From Burkholderiales bacterium (GTDB lineage Bacteria; Pseudomonadota; Gammaproteobacteria; Burkholderiales; Ga0077523), in NCBI GenBank assembly GCA_019745565.1, contig JAIESW010000079.1, forward strand, positions 18,237 through 82,236: a stretch of DNA of 64,000 bases, read 5' to 3'. Below, in pieces: positions 1 to 7,808 of this stretch (position 1 is its first letter; each line of letters begins with the position of its first letter). The notes under the pieces were generated by a model. The model was not told the origin of the DNA. It was given only the letters and a program-made list of their open reading frames with translations, and ran no database searches. Position numbers and translations under genes: made by a program.

Positions 1-566
1 CGCCAGCGAAAGCAGTCCACCGTGTGATCGTTGACCATGCCGGTCGCCTGCATGAAGGCGTACATGATGGTCGTGCCGACAAAGCGGAAGCCGCGCTTGC
101 TAAGGTCCTTCGAAAGGGCGTCCGAGACCGGCGTGCTCGCGGGTACCTCGCGCGCCGACTTGCGGCGGTTGCGCAGCGGGGCCCCATCCACGAACCGCCA
201 GAGGTAGGCGTCGAACGATCCGAACTCGTTCTGCACTTCGATGAAGGCGCGTGCGTTCGAAACGGTGGATGCGATCTTCAGGCGGTTGCGCACGATCGCG
301 GGGTTCGTCATCAGTTTTTCCATCCGCGCCGGCGTGAAGCGTGCCACCTTCGCCACGTCGAACTGCGCGAACGCCGCGCGATAGCCTTCGCGCTTCTTGA
401 GGATGGTGGACCACGAGAGGCCGGCCTGGGCGCCTTCGAGCGTCAGGAACTCGAAGAGCTTCGCGTCGTCGTGCACCGGCACGCCCCACTCGGTGTCGTG
501 ATACTGGACGTCGAGAGGCCCTCCGGAAAGGGACCAGCTGCAGCGGACCGGTTCGCGTGCAGCCAC
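1..566 (-). CDS. tag: DNA-3-methyladenine glycosylase I, C-terminus cut by window edge
   Basis: Base-excision repair enzyme that removes 3-methyladenine from alkylated DNA. The minus-strand frame reads RCSW near the N-terminus, then a YHDTEWGVPVHDD block, LEGAQAGLSWSTILKKR, and near the window edge a GFRFVGTTIMYAFMQATG stretch followed by HTVDCFRW, all typical of Tag. The Glu in HDTEWG and the Cys/His residues match the family's base-binding and zinc sites. No ATG precedes the conserved N-terminus; the GTG at 566 gives VAAREPVRCSW and sits 10 bp after the stop of the upstream VOC gene, so GTG is the chosen start. About 188 codons are visible against a usual length near 190, so only a few residues are missing. 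Confidence 0.93.
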   Translation of the reverse strand, partial: MAAREPVRCSWSLSGGPLDVQYHDTEWGVPVHDDAKLFEFLTLEGAQAGLSWSTILKKREGYRAAFAQFDVAKVARFTPARMEKLMTNPAIVRNRLKIASTVSNARAFIEVQNEFGSFDAYLWRFVDGAPLRNRRKSAREVPASTPVSDALSKDLSKRGFRFVGTTIMYAFMQATGMVNDHTVDCFRW

Positions 567-576
567 GTCGGTTGCG

Positions 577-963
577 TCAGTCGAGGTAGTTGGAGACCTC
601 GACCAGGTTCTGATCGGGGTCGCGGAAATACACCGACAGCAGGCGCCCGATGGCGCCGGTGCGCTCCACCGGGCCCTCGATGATCGTCACGTGCTCGCGC
701 TCGAGATGTGCCACCACGTCGGCGAGCCGCACGTTGGTGATCAGGCAGAAGTCGGCCGATCCGGGCGTCGGCGTCTGTGCCTTCGGTTCGAATTCGTGGC
801 CGGCCTCGTGCAGGTTGAACTTCTGCCGGCCGAAGTTCAACGCGGTGCGGCCGCCGGCGAACGTCACCGCCTCCATGCCGAGCACGCGCTGATAGAAGGC
901 GCAGGTGGCGGCGATGCTGCGCACCGTGAGCACGACGTGATCGATGCGGTCGATGGTGATCAT
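577..963 (-). CDS. VOC (glyoxalase/bleomycin-resistance fold) family protein
   Basis: Single vicinal-oxygen-chelate domain of about 128 residues. It opens with IDHVVLTVRS, a first beta strand carrying a metal-type His, has ALNFGRQKFNLHE in the middle, and ends SVYFRDPDQNLVEVSNYLD with the typical C-terminal Asp-Pro-Asp-x-Asn-x-x-Glu. This is the family often annotated as a VOC family virulence protein; substrate unknown. The start at 963 is preferred over upstream in-frame codons because the conserved domain begins within five residues and an AAGGGG-like ribosome site lies just upstream. The gene reads toward tag with a 10 bp gap, so co-transcription is likely. Confidence 0.85.
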   Translation of the reverse strand: MITIDRIDHVVLTVRSIAATCAFYQRVLGMEAVTFAGGRTALNFGRQKFNLHEAGHEFEPKAQTPTPGSADFCLITNVRLADVVAHLEREHVTIIEGPVERTGAIGRLLSVYFRDPDQNLVEVSNYLD

Positions 964-988
964 GACAACCCCTTCGGTGGATCTCCCT

Positions 989-1321
989 TCAAGTGCGCGG
1001 ACCGAGCAGGATGAGCGCGGCACCGGCCACGCAGACGACAGCCCCGATCGTATCCCACCGATCGGGACGTGTGCCCTCGACCGCCCACAGCCACACGAGC
1101 GAAGCCGCGATGTAGACGCCGCCGTAGGCCGCGTACGCCCGGCCGGCGTACGCGGTGTCGACCCGCGTCAGCACCAGCGCGAACAGGATGAGGCTCGCGA
1201 TACCGGCGGCCGCGAGCCAGGCGTTGCGGCCCATGCGCAGCCAGGCCCAGAAGGCGAAGCAGCCGGCGATCTCGAACAGGGCGGCGAGGGTGAACCATCC
1301 CAGTCCCACCAGCTTGCCCAT
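989..1321 (-). CDS. ynfA: YnfA/UPF0060 family small membrane protein
   Basis: About 110 residues with four predicted membrane helices: WFTLAALFEIAGCFAFWAW, AAAGIASLILFALVL, an AYAAYGGVYIAASLVWLW segment and a C-terminal GAVVCVAGAALILLG. FEIAGCFAFW and RAYAAYGGVYI are hallmark sequences of YnfA, an SMR-fold inner-membrane family. A transporter role is inferred from fold similarity to small multidrug resistance proteins, not shown here. The ATG at 1321 gives the usual family length; earlier in-frame codons would add a basic low-complexity leader that overlaps egtB. The gene lies 19 bp after the egtB stop. Confidence 0.9.
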   Translation of the reverse strand: MGKLVGLGWFTLAALFEIAGCFAFWAWLRMGRNAWLAAAGIASLILFALVLTRVDTAYAGRAYAAYGGVYIAASLVWLWAVEGTRPDRWDTIGAVVCVAGAALILLGPRT

Positions 1322-1340
1322 GACCCGACGCGCGGCGGTG

Positions 1341-2678
1341 CTAGCGTTGGTCCCGCGCGAGGCGGATGCCCGAGAACTGCCAGCGCGCCGAGGGCGGAAA
1401 GAAGTTGCGGTAGGTGGCCCGGATGTGCGACTGCGGCGTGGCGCACGAGCCGCCACGCAGCACGAACTGATTCACCATGAACTTGCCGTTGTATTCACCG
1501 AGGGCGCCGGCGGACGGCTTGTAGCCGGGGTAGGGCAGATAGGCGCTGTTGGTCCATTCCCAGACGTCACCGAAGAGCTGGGCCGGACCCCAGTCCGCGC
1601 GCAGCGCCGACACGACGGAGGAGGGATGCAGCCGGGCGCTTTCCGCGAAGTTGCCGCCCTGGGCCGCATCGAGTGCCGCCACTTCCCACTCCGACTCGGT
1701 GGGCAGGCGCGACTGGTGCCACCGCGCGTAGGCGTCGGCCTCGTACCAGTTCACGTGGCACACGGGTTCGTCGAGGTCCAGCTCGCGCAGCCCCGACAGG
1801 GTGAAGACCATCCAGCGCCGGCCTTCGCGGCGCCAGTAGAGCGGCGTGGTCCAGCCACCGGCCTGCACCGCGGCCCAGCCGTCGGACATCCACAGCTCGG
1901 GGCGCTCGTAGCCGCGGTCTTCCATGAACTCGAGGTACTCGCCCGCGGTGACCAGCCGCGAGGCGATCTGGAACGGTTCGAGGAACTGCCGATGGGCCGG
2001 TGCCTCGTTGTCGAAGTGGAAGCCGTCGCCCACGTGGCCGATGCGGCGCACCCCTTCGGAGTAGGAGAACCACTGGATCGGCTTCAGCTTGACCGGGCTC
2101 GCGAACGCCTGCGGGCGGTAGGCGGGCTCGAGCGGATTGCGCGAGAGCAGGTGCTTGAGATCGGTGAGGATCAGCTCCTGGTGCTGCTGCTCGTGCTGCA
2201 TCCCGAGCTCCAGCACCTCCATCGCTGCGGGCGACAGCGGCCATTGGTCCGAGAGCATCCGCACCAGCGCGTCGTTGACGTGGCGGCGGTACGCGATGAC
2301 CTCCTCCAGCGTCGGACGGGTGAGCAGGCCGCGCTCCGGGCGCGGGTGCCGCGGACCCACCGCGTCGTAGTAGGAGTTGAAGAGGTACCCGAACTCCTCA
2401 CGGAAGATGCGATAGTCCGGGATGCCGGGGATCAGCAGGAAGGTCTCGAAGAACCAGGTGGTATGCGCGAGGTGCCATTTGACCGGACTCGCGTCGGGCA
2501 TCGACTGCGCCGAGCAATCCTCCGGGGTCAGGCCGGACACCAGCGCTTCGGTGGCGCCACGCACGCCCAGGAGGCGCGATCCGATCTGGCGCGCTTCCAG
2601 GCTCAGTACGCTCGCCGGGGCCGGGCGCGGCGGCGGCAGCGACGGTCCGGAGCTCACGGGAGTGCGATCGTTGGGCAC
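1341..2678 (-). CDS. egtB: EgtB-type non-haem iron sulfoxide synthase
   Basis: Two-domain protein of 445 residues: an N-terminal DinB-like helical domain (about 30-200) followed by a formylglycine-generating-enzyme-like domain (about 215-445). The three iron ligands are visible: a His in VKWHLAHTTWF (about 69-72) and the two His of HEQQHQE (about 162-168). This matches ergothioneine synthase EgtB, which joins Cys or gamma-Glu-Cys to hercynine with oxygen. The FGE-type end reads VLRGGSCATP with IRATYRNFF. No egtD methyltransferase lies beside it, unlike most egtBD loci. The selenoneine enzyme SenA is a homologue and cannot be excluded, but no senB or senC is present. It starts 12 bp after the preceding gene's stop. 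Confidence 0.88.
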   Translation of the reverse strand: MPNDRTPVSSGPSLPPPRPAPASVLSLEARQIGSRLLGVRGATEALVSGLTPEDCSAQSMPDASPVKWHLAHTTWFFETFLLIPGIPDYRIFREEFGYLFNSYYDAVGPRHPRPERGLLTRPTLEEVIAYRRHVNDALVRMLSDQWPLSPAAMEVLELGMQHEQQHQELILTDLKHLLSRNPLEPAYRPQAFASPVKLKPIQWFSYSEGVRRIGHVGDGFHFDNEAPAHRQFLEPFQIASRLVTAGEYLEFMEDRGYERPELWMSDGWAAVQAGGWTTPLYWRREGRRWMVFTLSGLRELDLDEPVCHVNWYEADAYARWHQSRLPTESEWEVAALDAAQGGNFAESARLHPSSVVSALRADWGPAQLFGDVWEWTNSAYLPYPGYKPSAGALGEYNGKFMVNQFVLRGGSCATPQSHIRATYRNFFPPSARWQFSGIRLARDQR

Positions 2679-2689
2679 GGGTCAGGCGC

Positions 2690-3136
2690 TCAAGAGGAGG
2701 CGGACAGATCCATCAACGTCAGCGCCCCGGGGGTTGCCATCCAGGTGCGTCCGCCCGGGCCGGACAGGCGCCAGGCCTCGCCGCTCGCGCTGTCGTTCCA
2801 GATCTCCAGCACGTGACCGCCGCTGAACGCGATGGCGAGGTCGCCGCTGTTGCGCGCCGCCACCACCGACAGCACCTGTGCCTGGATCATGAGCGTGGCG
2901 ACCACCTCCACCGGATCCACCGGACTGCGCGCCGTGAACAACTGCTCGTAGTCGGTGCGGCCGAGCAGCAACTCGCCGCTGCCGCTGGAGATGCGCCAGG
3001 CGCACGACACCGCGAGGCGGTAGTGCGCGAACTCGAAAACGAATCCGTCGTCGGCACGGCGGTAGACCCGCGTGCAACGCTGTCCCCTCAGCCAGTCGAA
3101 ACTCTCCAGAGCTTCGAGTGCCCGGGGATCTTCCAT
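2690..3136 (-). CDS. Hypothetical protein upstream of egtB
   Basis: 148-residue soluble protein with no signal peptide or membrane helix and no recognised motif. It is rich in beta-type alternation (FVFEFAHYRLAVSCAWRIS, LAIAFSGGHVLEIWND) and ends shortly before the egtB start. It is presumably the first gene of an operon running through egtB and ynfA to tag, judging by gaps of 10-25 bp. A function cannot be assigned. Confidence 0.6.
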   Translation of the reverse strand: MEDPRALEALESFDWLRGQRCTRVYRRADDGFVFEFAHYRLAVSCAWRISSGSGELLLGRTDYEQLFTARSPVDPVEVVATLMIQAQVLSVVAARNSGDLAIAFSGGHVLEIWNDSASGEAWRLSGPGGRTWMATPGALTLMDLSASS

Positions 3137-3305
3137 GGGTAAGTATTGAGTACAGGCTTGGTCTCGAATGCGCTCTTTGGGTGTAGTGGCGCAATTGGTA
3201 TACCGGCCCTTTACCCCCGATCACCCTCGGCCGTTGCGTGAATCTTAGGGGGTCATCTCGCCGTGCTCAACCCCAAACCTCACAAACAAAGCGATTTCGG
3301 CCCGG

Positions 3306-3335
3306 GAAATTTTTCGGGAATGTCGAAAATTTTTC
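3306..3335. repeat. Two AT-rich palindromic boxes, 20 bp apart
   Basis: Within an otherwise GC-rich 250-bp gap (3137-3389) two nearly identical boxes, GAAATTTTTC (3306-3315) and GAAAATTTTTC (3325-3335), are spaced by about 20 bp, close to two helical turns. They lie upstream of the hypothetical/egtB operon and downstream of the exonuclease gene. They could be an operator or an UP-like element; nothing else is visible in this gap. Confidence 0.4.
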
Positions 3336-3389
3336 CAACACGGCCTCTACGCCCGCTTGGGGCGAGGGGCGCACGCCCATCAGGGGATC

Positions 3390-3914
3390 TCAGGCGGCGG
3401 CCTCGCCGTCAGGCAGTGACTTGAGGAAGGTCTGCTGGACGATCAGGGCGTCCACGCTCGCCCGGTGCCGCATCTGCCCGACCTCGCGGATGACGCGCTC
3501 GCGGGTGCTCTGCCAGCGCTCCACCTGGTAGTCGGACAGCAGGGAACGCAGGGATTCGAGACGGAAGTGCTGTGAAACCTCCGCCTCCTCGAACAGGCGG
3601 GCGAGCCACGAGCGATCGTGGCCCCAGGCGTCGCTGTAGACGGTCTGCCCGCGCAGGACCTGGTTGAGCGTACGCGCCACTTCGTCGACGGCGGCACCGC
3701 GGCTTTCCAGAATCTCGCGGCGGATGCCGTGGACCGCTTCGGCCTCCGGGTCCCAGTGGGTCCACGACGGCGCCGGCTTGATAAGGTAGCAATGGGACTT
3801 GCCGTTCGGCAGCACCATGCCGACTTCGATCGGGTAGCTGCCCGCGCCGAAGCCGGAGGCCTCTACGTCGATGACCGCGGGTACCGGATCGTGCGGAGCG
3901 CGCAGGGCGGTCAT
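3390..3914 (-). CDS. DnaQ/RNase T-like 3'-5' exonuclease domain protein
   Basis: About 174 residues. The N-terminal VIDVEASGFG carries the D-x-E of exonuclease motif I, the middle holds a motif II-like DAWGHDRSWL, and the C-terminal HRASVDALIV supplies the His and Asp expected of DEDDh enzymes. It is short for a polymerase epsilon subunit, so a stand-alone exonuclease acting on DNA or RNA ends is likely. The start ATG at 3914 overlaps the stop of the upstream DUF2237 gene by one base (TGATG), indicating translational coupling and deciding the start. Confidence 0.78.
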   Translation of the reverse strand: MTALRAPHDPVPAVIDVEASGFGAGSYPIEVGMVLPNGKSHCYLIKPAPSWTHWDPEAEAVHGIRREILESRGAAVDEVARTLNQVLRGQTVYSDAWGHDRSWLARLFEEAEVSQHFRLESLRSLLSDYQVERWQSTRERVIREVGQMRHRASVDALIVQQTFLKSLPDGEAAA

Positions 3915-4285
3915 CAGACGAGATCCAGCGCGTGCCGCTTGAGCGCGTCGAACGGAACGACGTCGAGCGCCCTGCGATGGGTCGCGGCCAGGATGACGGG
4001 CGGCGCCACGCCGGCGGCATAGGCCTCGGCCCAGCGGGCGGCACACAGGCACCATTGATCGCCGGGCTTGAGACCGGGGAATGCAGCCTCCGGGACGGCG
4101 GTGACGAGGTCGTTACCGTGCGCGGCTGAGTAGTCCAGGAACTCGCGGGTGATCCGGGCACAGACCACATGGGCGCCGCGATCCTCCGGCCCGGTCGCGC
4201 AACTGCCGGTCCGATAGAACCCCGTCAACGGATCCAGACAGCAGGGCGCCAGCGGTTCGCCGAAGACGTTGCTTGCGTCGTCCAT
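3914..4285 (-). CDS. DUF2237 family protein
   Basis: 123 residues with the family pattern: NVFGEPLAPC near the start, then LDPLTGFYRTGSC, a GAHVVCARITREFLDYSAAHGNDL block, GLKPGDQWCLCAARWAEA and a C-terminal LDVVPFDALKRHA. Conserved Cys residues (C15, C16, C29, C42 and the WCLC pair) may bind metal, which is inference. The function of the family is unknown; its members are often neighbours of stress and repair genes. It is coupled to the downstream exonuclease by TGATG. Confidence 0.85.
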   Translation of the reverse strand: MDDASNVFGEPLAPCCLDPLTGFYRTGSCATGPEDRGAHVVCARITREFLDYSAAHGNDLVTAVPEAAFPGLKPGDQWCLCAARWAEAYAAGVAPPVILAATHRRALDVVPFDALKRHALDLV

Positions 4286-4326
4286 GGGAGAGTCGTTCGA
4301 ATTCTTGTGACGCCATCATAGCCGGT

Positions 4327-4623
4327 TCAGCGCCGCGCCGGCCTGCGATCGATGCGGTGCGCGAGCCAGGCGAAGCTGGCGGCGAGCAGGGCGGCGATCC
4401 CTGCGAGGATCAGCGCGGTGCGGTCCCCCTGGCGCCACGCATGCCACAGGCCGAAGCAACCCACCAGAGTGAAACCGCAGGCGGCAACCGTGAACAGCGT
4501 CTTGCGCAGCGCGACGCCGAAGGCGCGGCTGCGGTTCTGCAGCTGGGAGGGATCGGGGCGGGGCGTGAGGGCGATCAGGACCAGGGCGATCACGCCGAGG
4601 ATGAGGATGAGGCGGAGGATCAT
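4327..4623 (-). CDS. Small three-helix membrane protein, unknown function
   Basis: 98 residues starting MILRLILILGVIALVLIAL, with a short polar loop and two further hydrophobic stretches (TVAACGFTLVGCFGLWHAW and ALILAGIAALLAASFAWLAH). An earlier in-frame ATG would add about 30 residues that simply translate the adjacent nonamer repeat into a Pro-Pro-Arg run, so the internal ATG at 4623 is preferred. No family recognised. Confidence 0.6.
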   Translation of the reverse strand: MILRLILILGVIALVLIALTPRPDPSQLQNRSRAFGVALRKTLFTVAACGFTLVGCFGLWHAWRQGDRTALILAGIAALLAASFAWLAHRIDRRPARR

Positions 4624-4644
4624 GGCCGGGGCGACGATAGCCAA

Positions 4645-4747
4645 AGGCGCTTGACGCGGCGGACGCGGCGGACGCGGCGGACGCGGCGGACACGGCGGGA
4701 ACACAATACCCAATGACGGCGGGTTCGGGTTTCCGCCGCGTTGAGAG
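4645..4747. repeat. Inverted GC-rich nonamer element, copy A
   Basis: The left arm carries five tandem nonamers of the GACGCGGCG type (4653-4697; the fifth has one change). The right arm at 4730-4747 reads TTCCGCCGCGTTGAGAG, the complement of the arm end. About 28 bp separate the arms. It lies between the GNAT gene and the small membrane gene, both on the minus strand. The same element recurs near 10.48-11.10 kb and 13.12-13.22 kb. Confidence 0.8.
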
Positions 4748-4789
4748 TTTCTGCCAGGTGGGAAGCAACCATCGGGATCACGGGGACGG

Positions 4790-5281
4790 TCACTTCATGC
4801 CCGACCAGGTTTCCCAATTGATATCGCGCCCGGGGAAGACGGGCTTGCGGAACGGCCAGCGCTCGCGCAGCCACTTGCGCACCGCCCGGTCCAGGCTCGC
4901 CTCCAGATCGGTGGCGCTTTCGCTGGCCCGCACCCAGAAGTAGACCGTGCAGTCGGCATCCTGCTTGAGCGAGGGCAGCAGGTAGACGCAGCCCAGCACC
5001 GCCGATTCGTCCGGCGCGACCACGGTGTAGGTGAACGAGCTGCGGATCTGGAATTCCTTCTGGTGCCAGGCGAGGTCGATCAGATCCTGCTCGAGGGTGA
5101 GCTTGCGCGTGGGCCAGCGGGCGTCGGGGCCGAAGACGCCGGCGATGTGATCGATGCTGGTCATCACCGCGTCGTAGTCCTTCACGGCGTCGTGGATCGT
5201 GATCGGCCGCAGCACGAAGCGCCCGGACTCCAGGCGTTCGGGGACGATGAAATCGGCGGGCACCATCACAGACTTCATCAT
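4790..5281 (-). CDS. GNAT family N-acetyltransferase
   Basis: 163 residues. The N-terminus reads RLESGRFVLRPITIHDA, the usual opening strand of RimJ-like GNAT domains. The middle, TYTVVAPDESAVLGCVYLLPS, forms the beta4/beta5 region, and YFWVRASESATDLEASLDRAVRKWL matches the pantetheine-loop and helix region, although a clean Q/RxxGxG/A loop is not evident. Substrate unknown. Its start codons abut the stop of the thioesterase gene upstream with no gap, so the two are probably co-translated. Confidence 0.72.
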   Translation of the reverse strand: MMKSVMVPADFIVPERLESGRFVLRPITIHDAVKDYDAVMTSIDHIAGVFGPDARWPTRKLTLEQDLIDLAWHQKEFQIRSSFTYTVVAPDESAVLGCVYLLPSLKQDADCTVYFWVRASESATDLEASLDRAVRKWLRERWPFRKPVFPGRDINWETWSGMK

Positions 5282-5734
5282 TCACCCTTCGATGCCGCTG
5301 TCGCGCACGGTCATCAGCGTCGCCAGCATCTGCGCCACCTGCTTGCGCTCGTCTCCGGCGCGCATCCAGGCCTCGCCCTCGCATACCGTGACATTGCGCC
5401 CGGCGCGCAGTATCCGGCCCATGGCGATCAGCAGCTCGCCCTTGGCCGGCGACAGCAGGTTCACTTTGAACTCGATGGTGAGCACCGCCGCGCCCGCCGG
5501 CATCAACGTGAATGCCGCGAAGCCGCAGGCGCTGTCCACCAGGGTCGTCACGACCCCGGCGTGGAGGAAGCCGTGCTGCTGCGTGAGGTCGGTGCGGAAC
5601 GGCAGCTCGATGTCGATCTCGCCGGCCGCGACGTGGACGAGCCGCGCGCCCATGAGTCGCATCACGGCCTGACGGTCGAAACTCGCGCGAGTGCGGACCG
5701 CGAAATCCGCAGTCGAGGGGGTCAACGCCATCAA
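5282..5734 (-). CDS. PaaI-family hotdog thioesterase
   Basis: 150-residue hotdog-fold protein. The segment QQHGFLHAGVVTTLVDSACG holds the conserved HG...HAG motif and the Asp of the central helix that form the active site in PaaI-type acyl-CoA thioesterases. Downstream TIEFKVNLLSPAKGELL is the standard second strand. It probably hydrolyses small aromatic or medium-chain acyl-CoAs in the cytoplasm; the exact substrate is unknown. It reads directly into the GNAT gene. Confidence 0.88.
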   Translation of the reverse strand: MMALTPSTADFAVRTRASFDRQAVMRLMGARLVHVAAGEIDIELPFRTDLTQQHGFLHAGVVTTLVDSACGFAAFTLMPAGAAVLTIEFKVNLLSPAKGELLIAMGRILRAGRNVTVCEGEAWMRAGDERKQVAQMLATLMTVRDSGIEG

Positions 5735-5800
5735 CCGCTGCCCGAGACGCGCCGAGCCTCAGCTGCCCCGGGGCGCTGCCCCATCACGGCCAGTGGCATG

Positions 5801-6181
5801 TCAGACCTCGCCGACGTCGATGTCCCCGATCCGCAGCAGCACGCCGCTCGGGTCCATCACGTGGAATTCGCGCATGCCCCAGGGTTTCACCTCCAGCGTC
5901 GACAAACGCGGGAAGCCGTCGTCGGGCAGCCCCAGTTTCGCGAACTCGTCGTGCAGTTGCTTCGCGTCCGTCACGCGCAGATAGCAGCCCGCATAGCAGG
6001 TGGTCGGATCGAGGTCGGGTGCGCCGAACAGATGAAGTTCGATGCCTTCGCGGCGGAGCAGGGCGTAATCCTCGGGGGCGGGGGCACGCCCCACCACCTC
6101 GAAGCCGAGGCTTTCGTAGAAACCCACGGACTGGTCGAGATCGCGTGCGGGAAGGATGGGGATGGCAATGTCGATCAGCAT
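5801..6181 (-). CDS. Bleomycin-resistance-type VOC protein
   Basis: 126 residues opening IDIAIPILPARDLDQSVGFYESLGF, the classical first beta-alpha unit of bleomycin-resistance-like VOC proteins. A second half carries CYLRVTDAKQLHDEF and ends REFHVMDPSGVLLRIG, where the Asp-Pro-x-Gly-x turn is typical. Such proteins usually bind drugs without metal catalysis; whether this one confers resistance is unknown. It starts a group of minus-strand genes running toward the thioesterase. Confidence 0.8.
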   Translation of the reverse strand: MLIDIAIPILPARDLDQSVGFYESLGFEVVGRAPAPEDYALLRREGIELHLFGAPDLDPTTCYAGCYLRVTDAKQLHDEFAKLGLPDDGFPRLSTLEVKPWGMREFHVMDPSGVLLRIGDIDVGEV

Positions 6182-6230
6182 GCTGATTTCCTGGTTCGAT
6201 GGGCCGGGAGCTTACGGCATCCGGTGTCGG

Positions 6231-7406
6231 TCAGGCTGCGGAGCCGGCGACGAAACCGGAAGCCCACGCCCACTGGAAATTGTAGCCCCCGAGGTGGCCG
6301 GTGACGTCGACCACCTCGCCGATGAAATACAGACCCGGCACGTCGCGTGCCTCCATGGTCTTCGAGGACAGCCCCTCGGTGTCGACACCGCCCAGCGTGA
6401 CCTCGGCCTTCTGATATCCCGTCGTGCCGCTCGGCTTGATCTGCCAGTCGTTGAGACCGGTTGCCAACGAGTGCAGGGCCTTGTCGGACATCTCGATCAT
6501 GGGGCGGGTTGCCCCCGCTGCTTCACACCAGTGCTGGGTCAGGCGTTTCGGCAGATGTTCGCCGAGTACGGTAGCGGGCAACGCGCGGCTGCGGCGATGC
6601 GCGGCGAAGAGGTCCCCGGTGGAGACATCGGGCAGCAGATCGATGTGCAGCGGGGTACCGGGTGTCCAGTAGGACGAGATCTGCAGGATCGCCGGTCCGG
6701 ACAGTCCGCGATGGGTGAACAACAGATTTTCGCGGAAGCTTCCGGCACCTGCTTTCACCTCGACGTCCACGGACACGCCGGCCAGGTCCCCGAAGCGCGC
6801 GAGCTCGGTTGCGTCGAACGTGAGCGGCACCAGCGCCGGTCGCGGCGGCACCACGCCCAGGCCGAACTGCTCGGCCACCTTGTAGCCGAACGGCGTCGCG
6901 CCGATCTTCGGTACGGACAATCCGCCGGTGGCGATCACCAGCGCCTCGCATTCCACGGGGCCGCTCGAGGTGTCGAGCACGAACGTGCTGCCATGGCGCT
7001 CGATCCTCGTCACGCTGCACGGCGTGCGCCACGCGACGTCGGCGTCGTCGCATTCGCGCTTCAACATGTCGATGATCTGCGTGGCGCTCTCGTCGCAGAA
7101 GAGCTGCCCGAGCTTCTTCTCGTGGTAGCGGATGCCGTGCCTCTCCACCAGGGCGATGAAGTCCTTCGGCTGATAGCGCGCCAGCGCCGAGCGGCAGAAA
7201 TGCGGATTGCGCGACAGGAAGTTCTCGGGCGCGCAGCGGATGTTGGTGAAGTTGCAGCGGCCACCGCCGGAGATGCGGATCTTCTCGCCCAGCTTGGCGG
7301 AGTGGTCGATCAGCACGACGCGGCGGCCGCGTCTGCCCGCGGTCGCGGCGCACATCATGCCGGCCGCACCGGCGCCGATCACGGCGACGTCGAACCGCGC
7401 CGTCAT
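6231..7406 (-). CDS. NAD(P)/FAD-dependent oxidoreductase, HI0933/BaiN family
   Basis: 391 residues. The dinucleotide-binding motif VIGAGAAGMMCA lies at about residues 7-18, followed by KLGEKIRISGGGRCNFTN, a signature of the HI0933 family. The C-terminal FAD motif reads GLYFIGEVVDVTGHLGGYNFQWAWASG. Family members include BaiN and related flavoproteins; the physiological substrate is unknown for most. The ATG at 7406 overlaps the stop of the GFA gene by 4 bp (ATGA), which sets the start and implies coupled translation. Confidence 0.93.
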   Translation of the reverse strand: MTARFDVAVIGAGAAGMMCAATAGRRGRRVVLIDHSAKLGEKIRISGGGRCNFTNIRCAPENFLSRNPHFCRSALARYQPKDFIALVERHGIRYHEKKLGQLFCDESATQIIDMLKRECDDADVAWRTPCSVTRIERHGSTFVLDTSSGPVECEALVIATGGLSVPKIGATPFGYKVAEQFGLGVVPPRPALVPLTFDATELARFGDLAGVSVDVEVKAGAGSFRENLLFTHRGLSGPAILQISSYWTPGTPLHIDLLPDVSTGDLFAAHRRSRALPATVLGEHLPKRLTQHWCEAAGATRPMIEMSDKALHSLATGLNDWQIKPSGTTGYQKAEVTLGGVDTEGLSSKTMEARDVPGLYFIGEVVDVTGHLGGYNFQWAWASGFVAGSAA

Positions 7407-7786
7407 TCCTTCGAGAGGTGCGCGACCGCGCCGGCCGACTGCTCCCAGTTCCGTCCGTCGAAGGGCTTCACTCGCATGGAACGCACGGTCGACCGATCCA
7501 GGCAGCGCGCGTTCACGCTGAAGCCGTCCGGGTTCGAGCGCGGCACGTAGAACGGTTTGACGCCGCAGATCTTGCAGAACATGTGCTTCGCCACGCCGGT
7601 GTTGAACGTGTAGGTGGTGATCATGTCGGCGCCACGCAGGATGCGGAAACGGTTCCTGGGGACGATGAGATGCAGGAAGCCGACGCGCTCGCACATGGAG
7701 CAGTTGCATTCGACGACTTCGATGTCGGCGGGCGCTTCCACTTCGGCGGCGACGGCGCCGCAATGGCAGGTGGCGGTATGGATCAT
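7403..7786 (-). CDS. GFA-family zinc-binding protein
   Basis: 127 residues with the expected cysteine pattern of the glutathione-dependent formaldehyde-activating domain: CHCGAV near the N-terminus, CNCSMCERVG about 20 residues later, and FCKICGVKPFYVPRSNPDG toward the C-terminus. These cysteines bind structural zinc. Despite the family name most members are not proven to act on formaldehyde. The gene overlaps the downstream flavoprotein gene by ATGA. Confidence 0.9.
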   Translation of the reverse strand: MIHTATCHCGAVAAEVEAPADIEVVECNCSMCERVGFLHLIVPRNRFRILRGADMITTYTFNTGVAKHMFCKICGVKPFYVPRSNPDGFSVNARCLDRSTVRSMRVKPFDGRNWEQSAGAVAHLSKE

Positions 7787-7808
7787 GGGATTCTCCGATG
7801 GGGCCGCG

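Noticed and set aside
3179..3250. tRNA-like start (GGGTGTAGTGGCGCAATTGG) in the gap before the exonuclease
   Set aside because: It has a D-loop-like segment, but no T-arm (GTTCGA-type) and no complementary acceptor strand are found within 90 bp.
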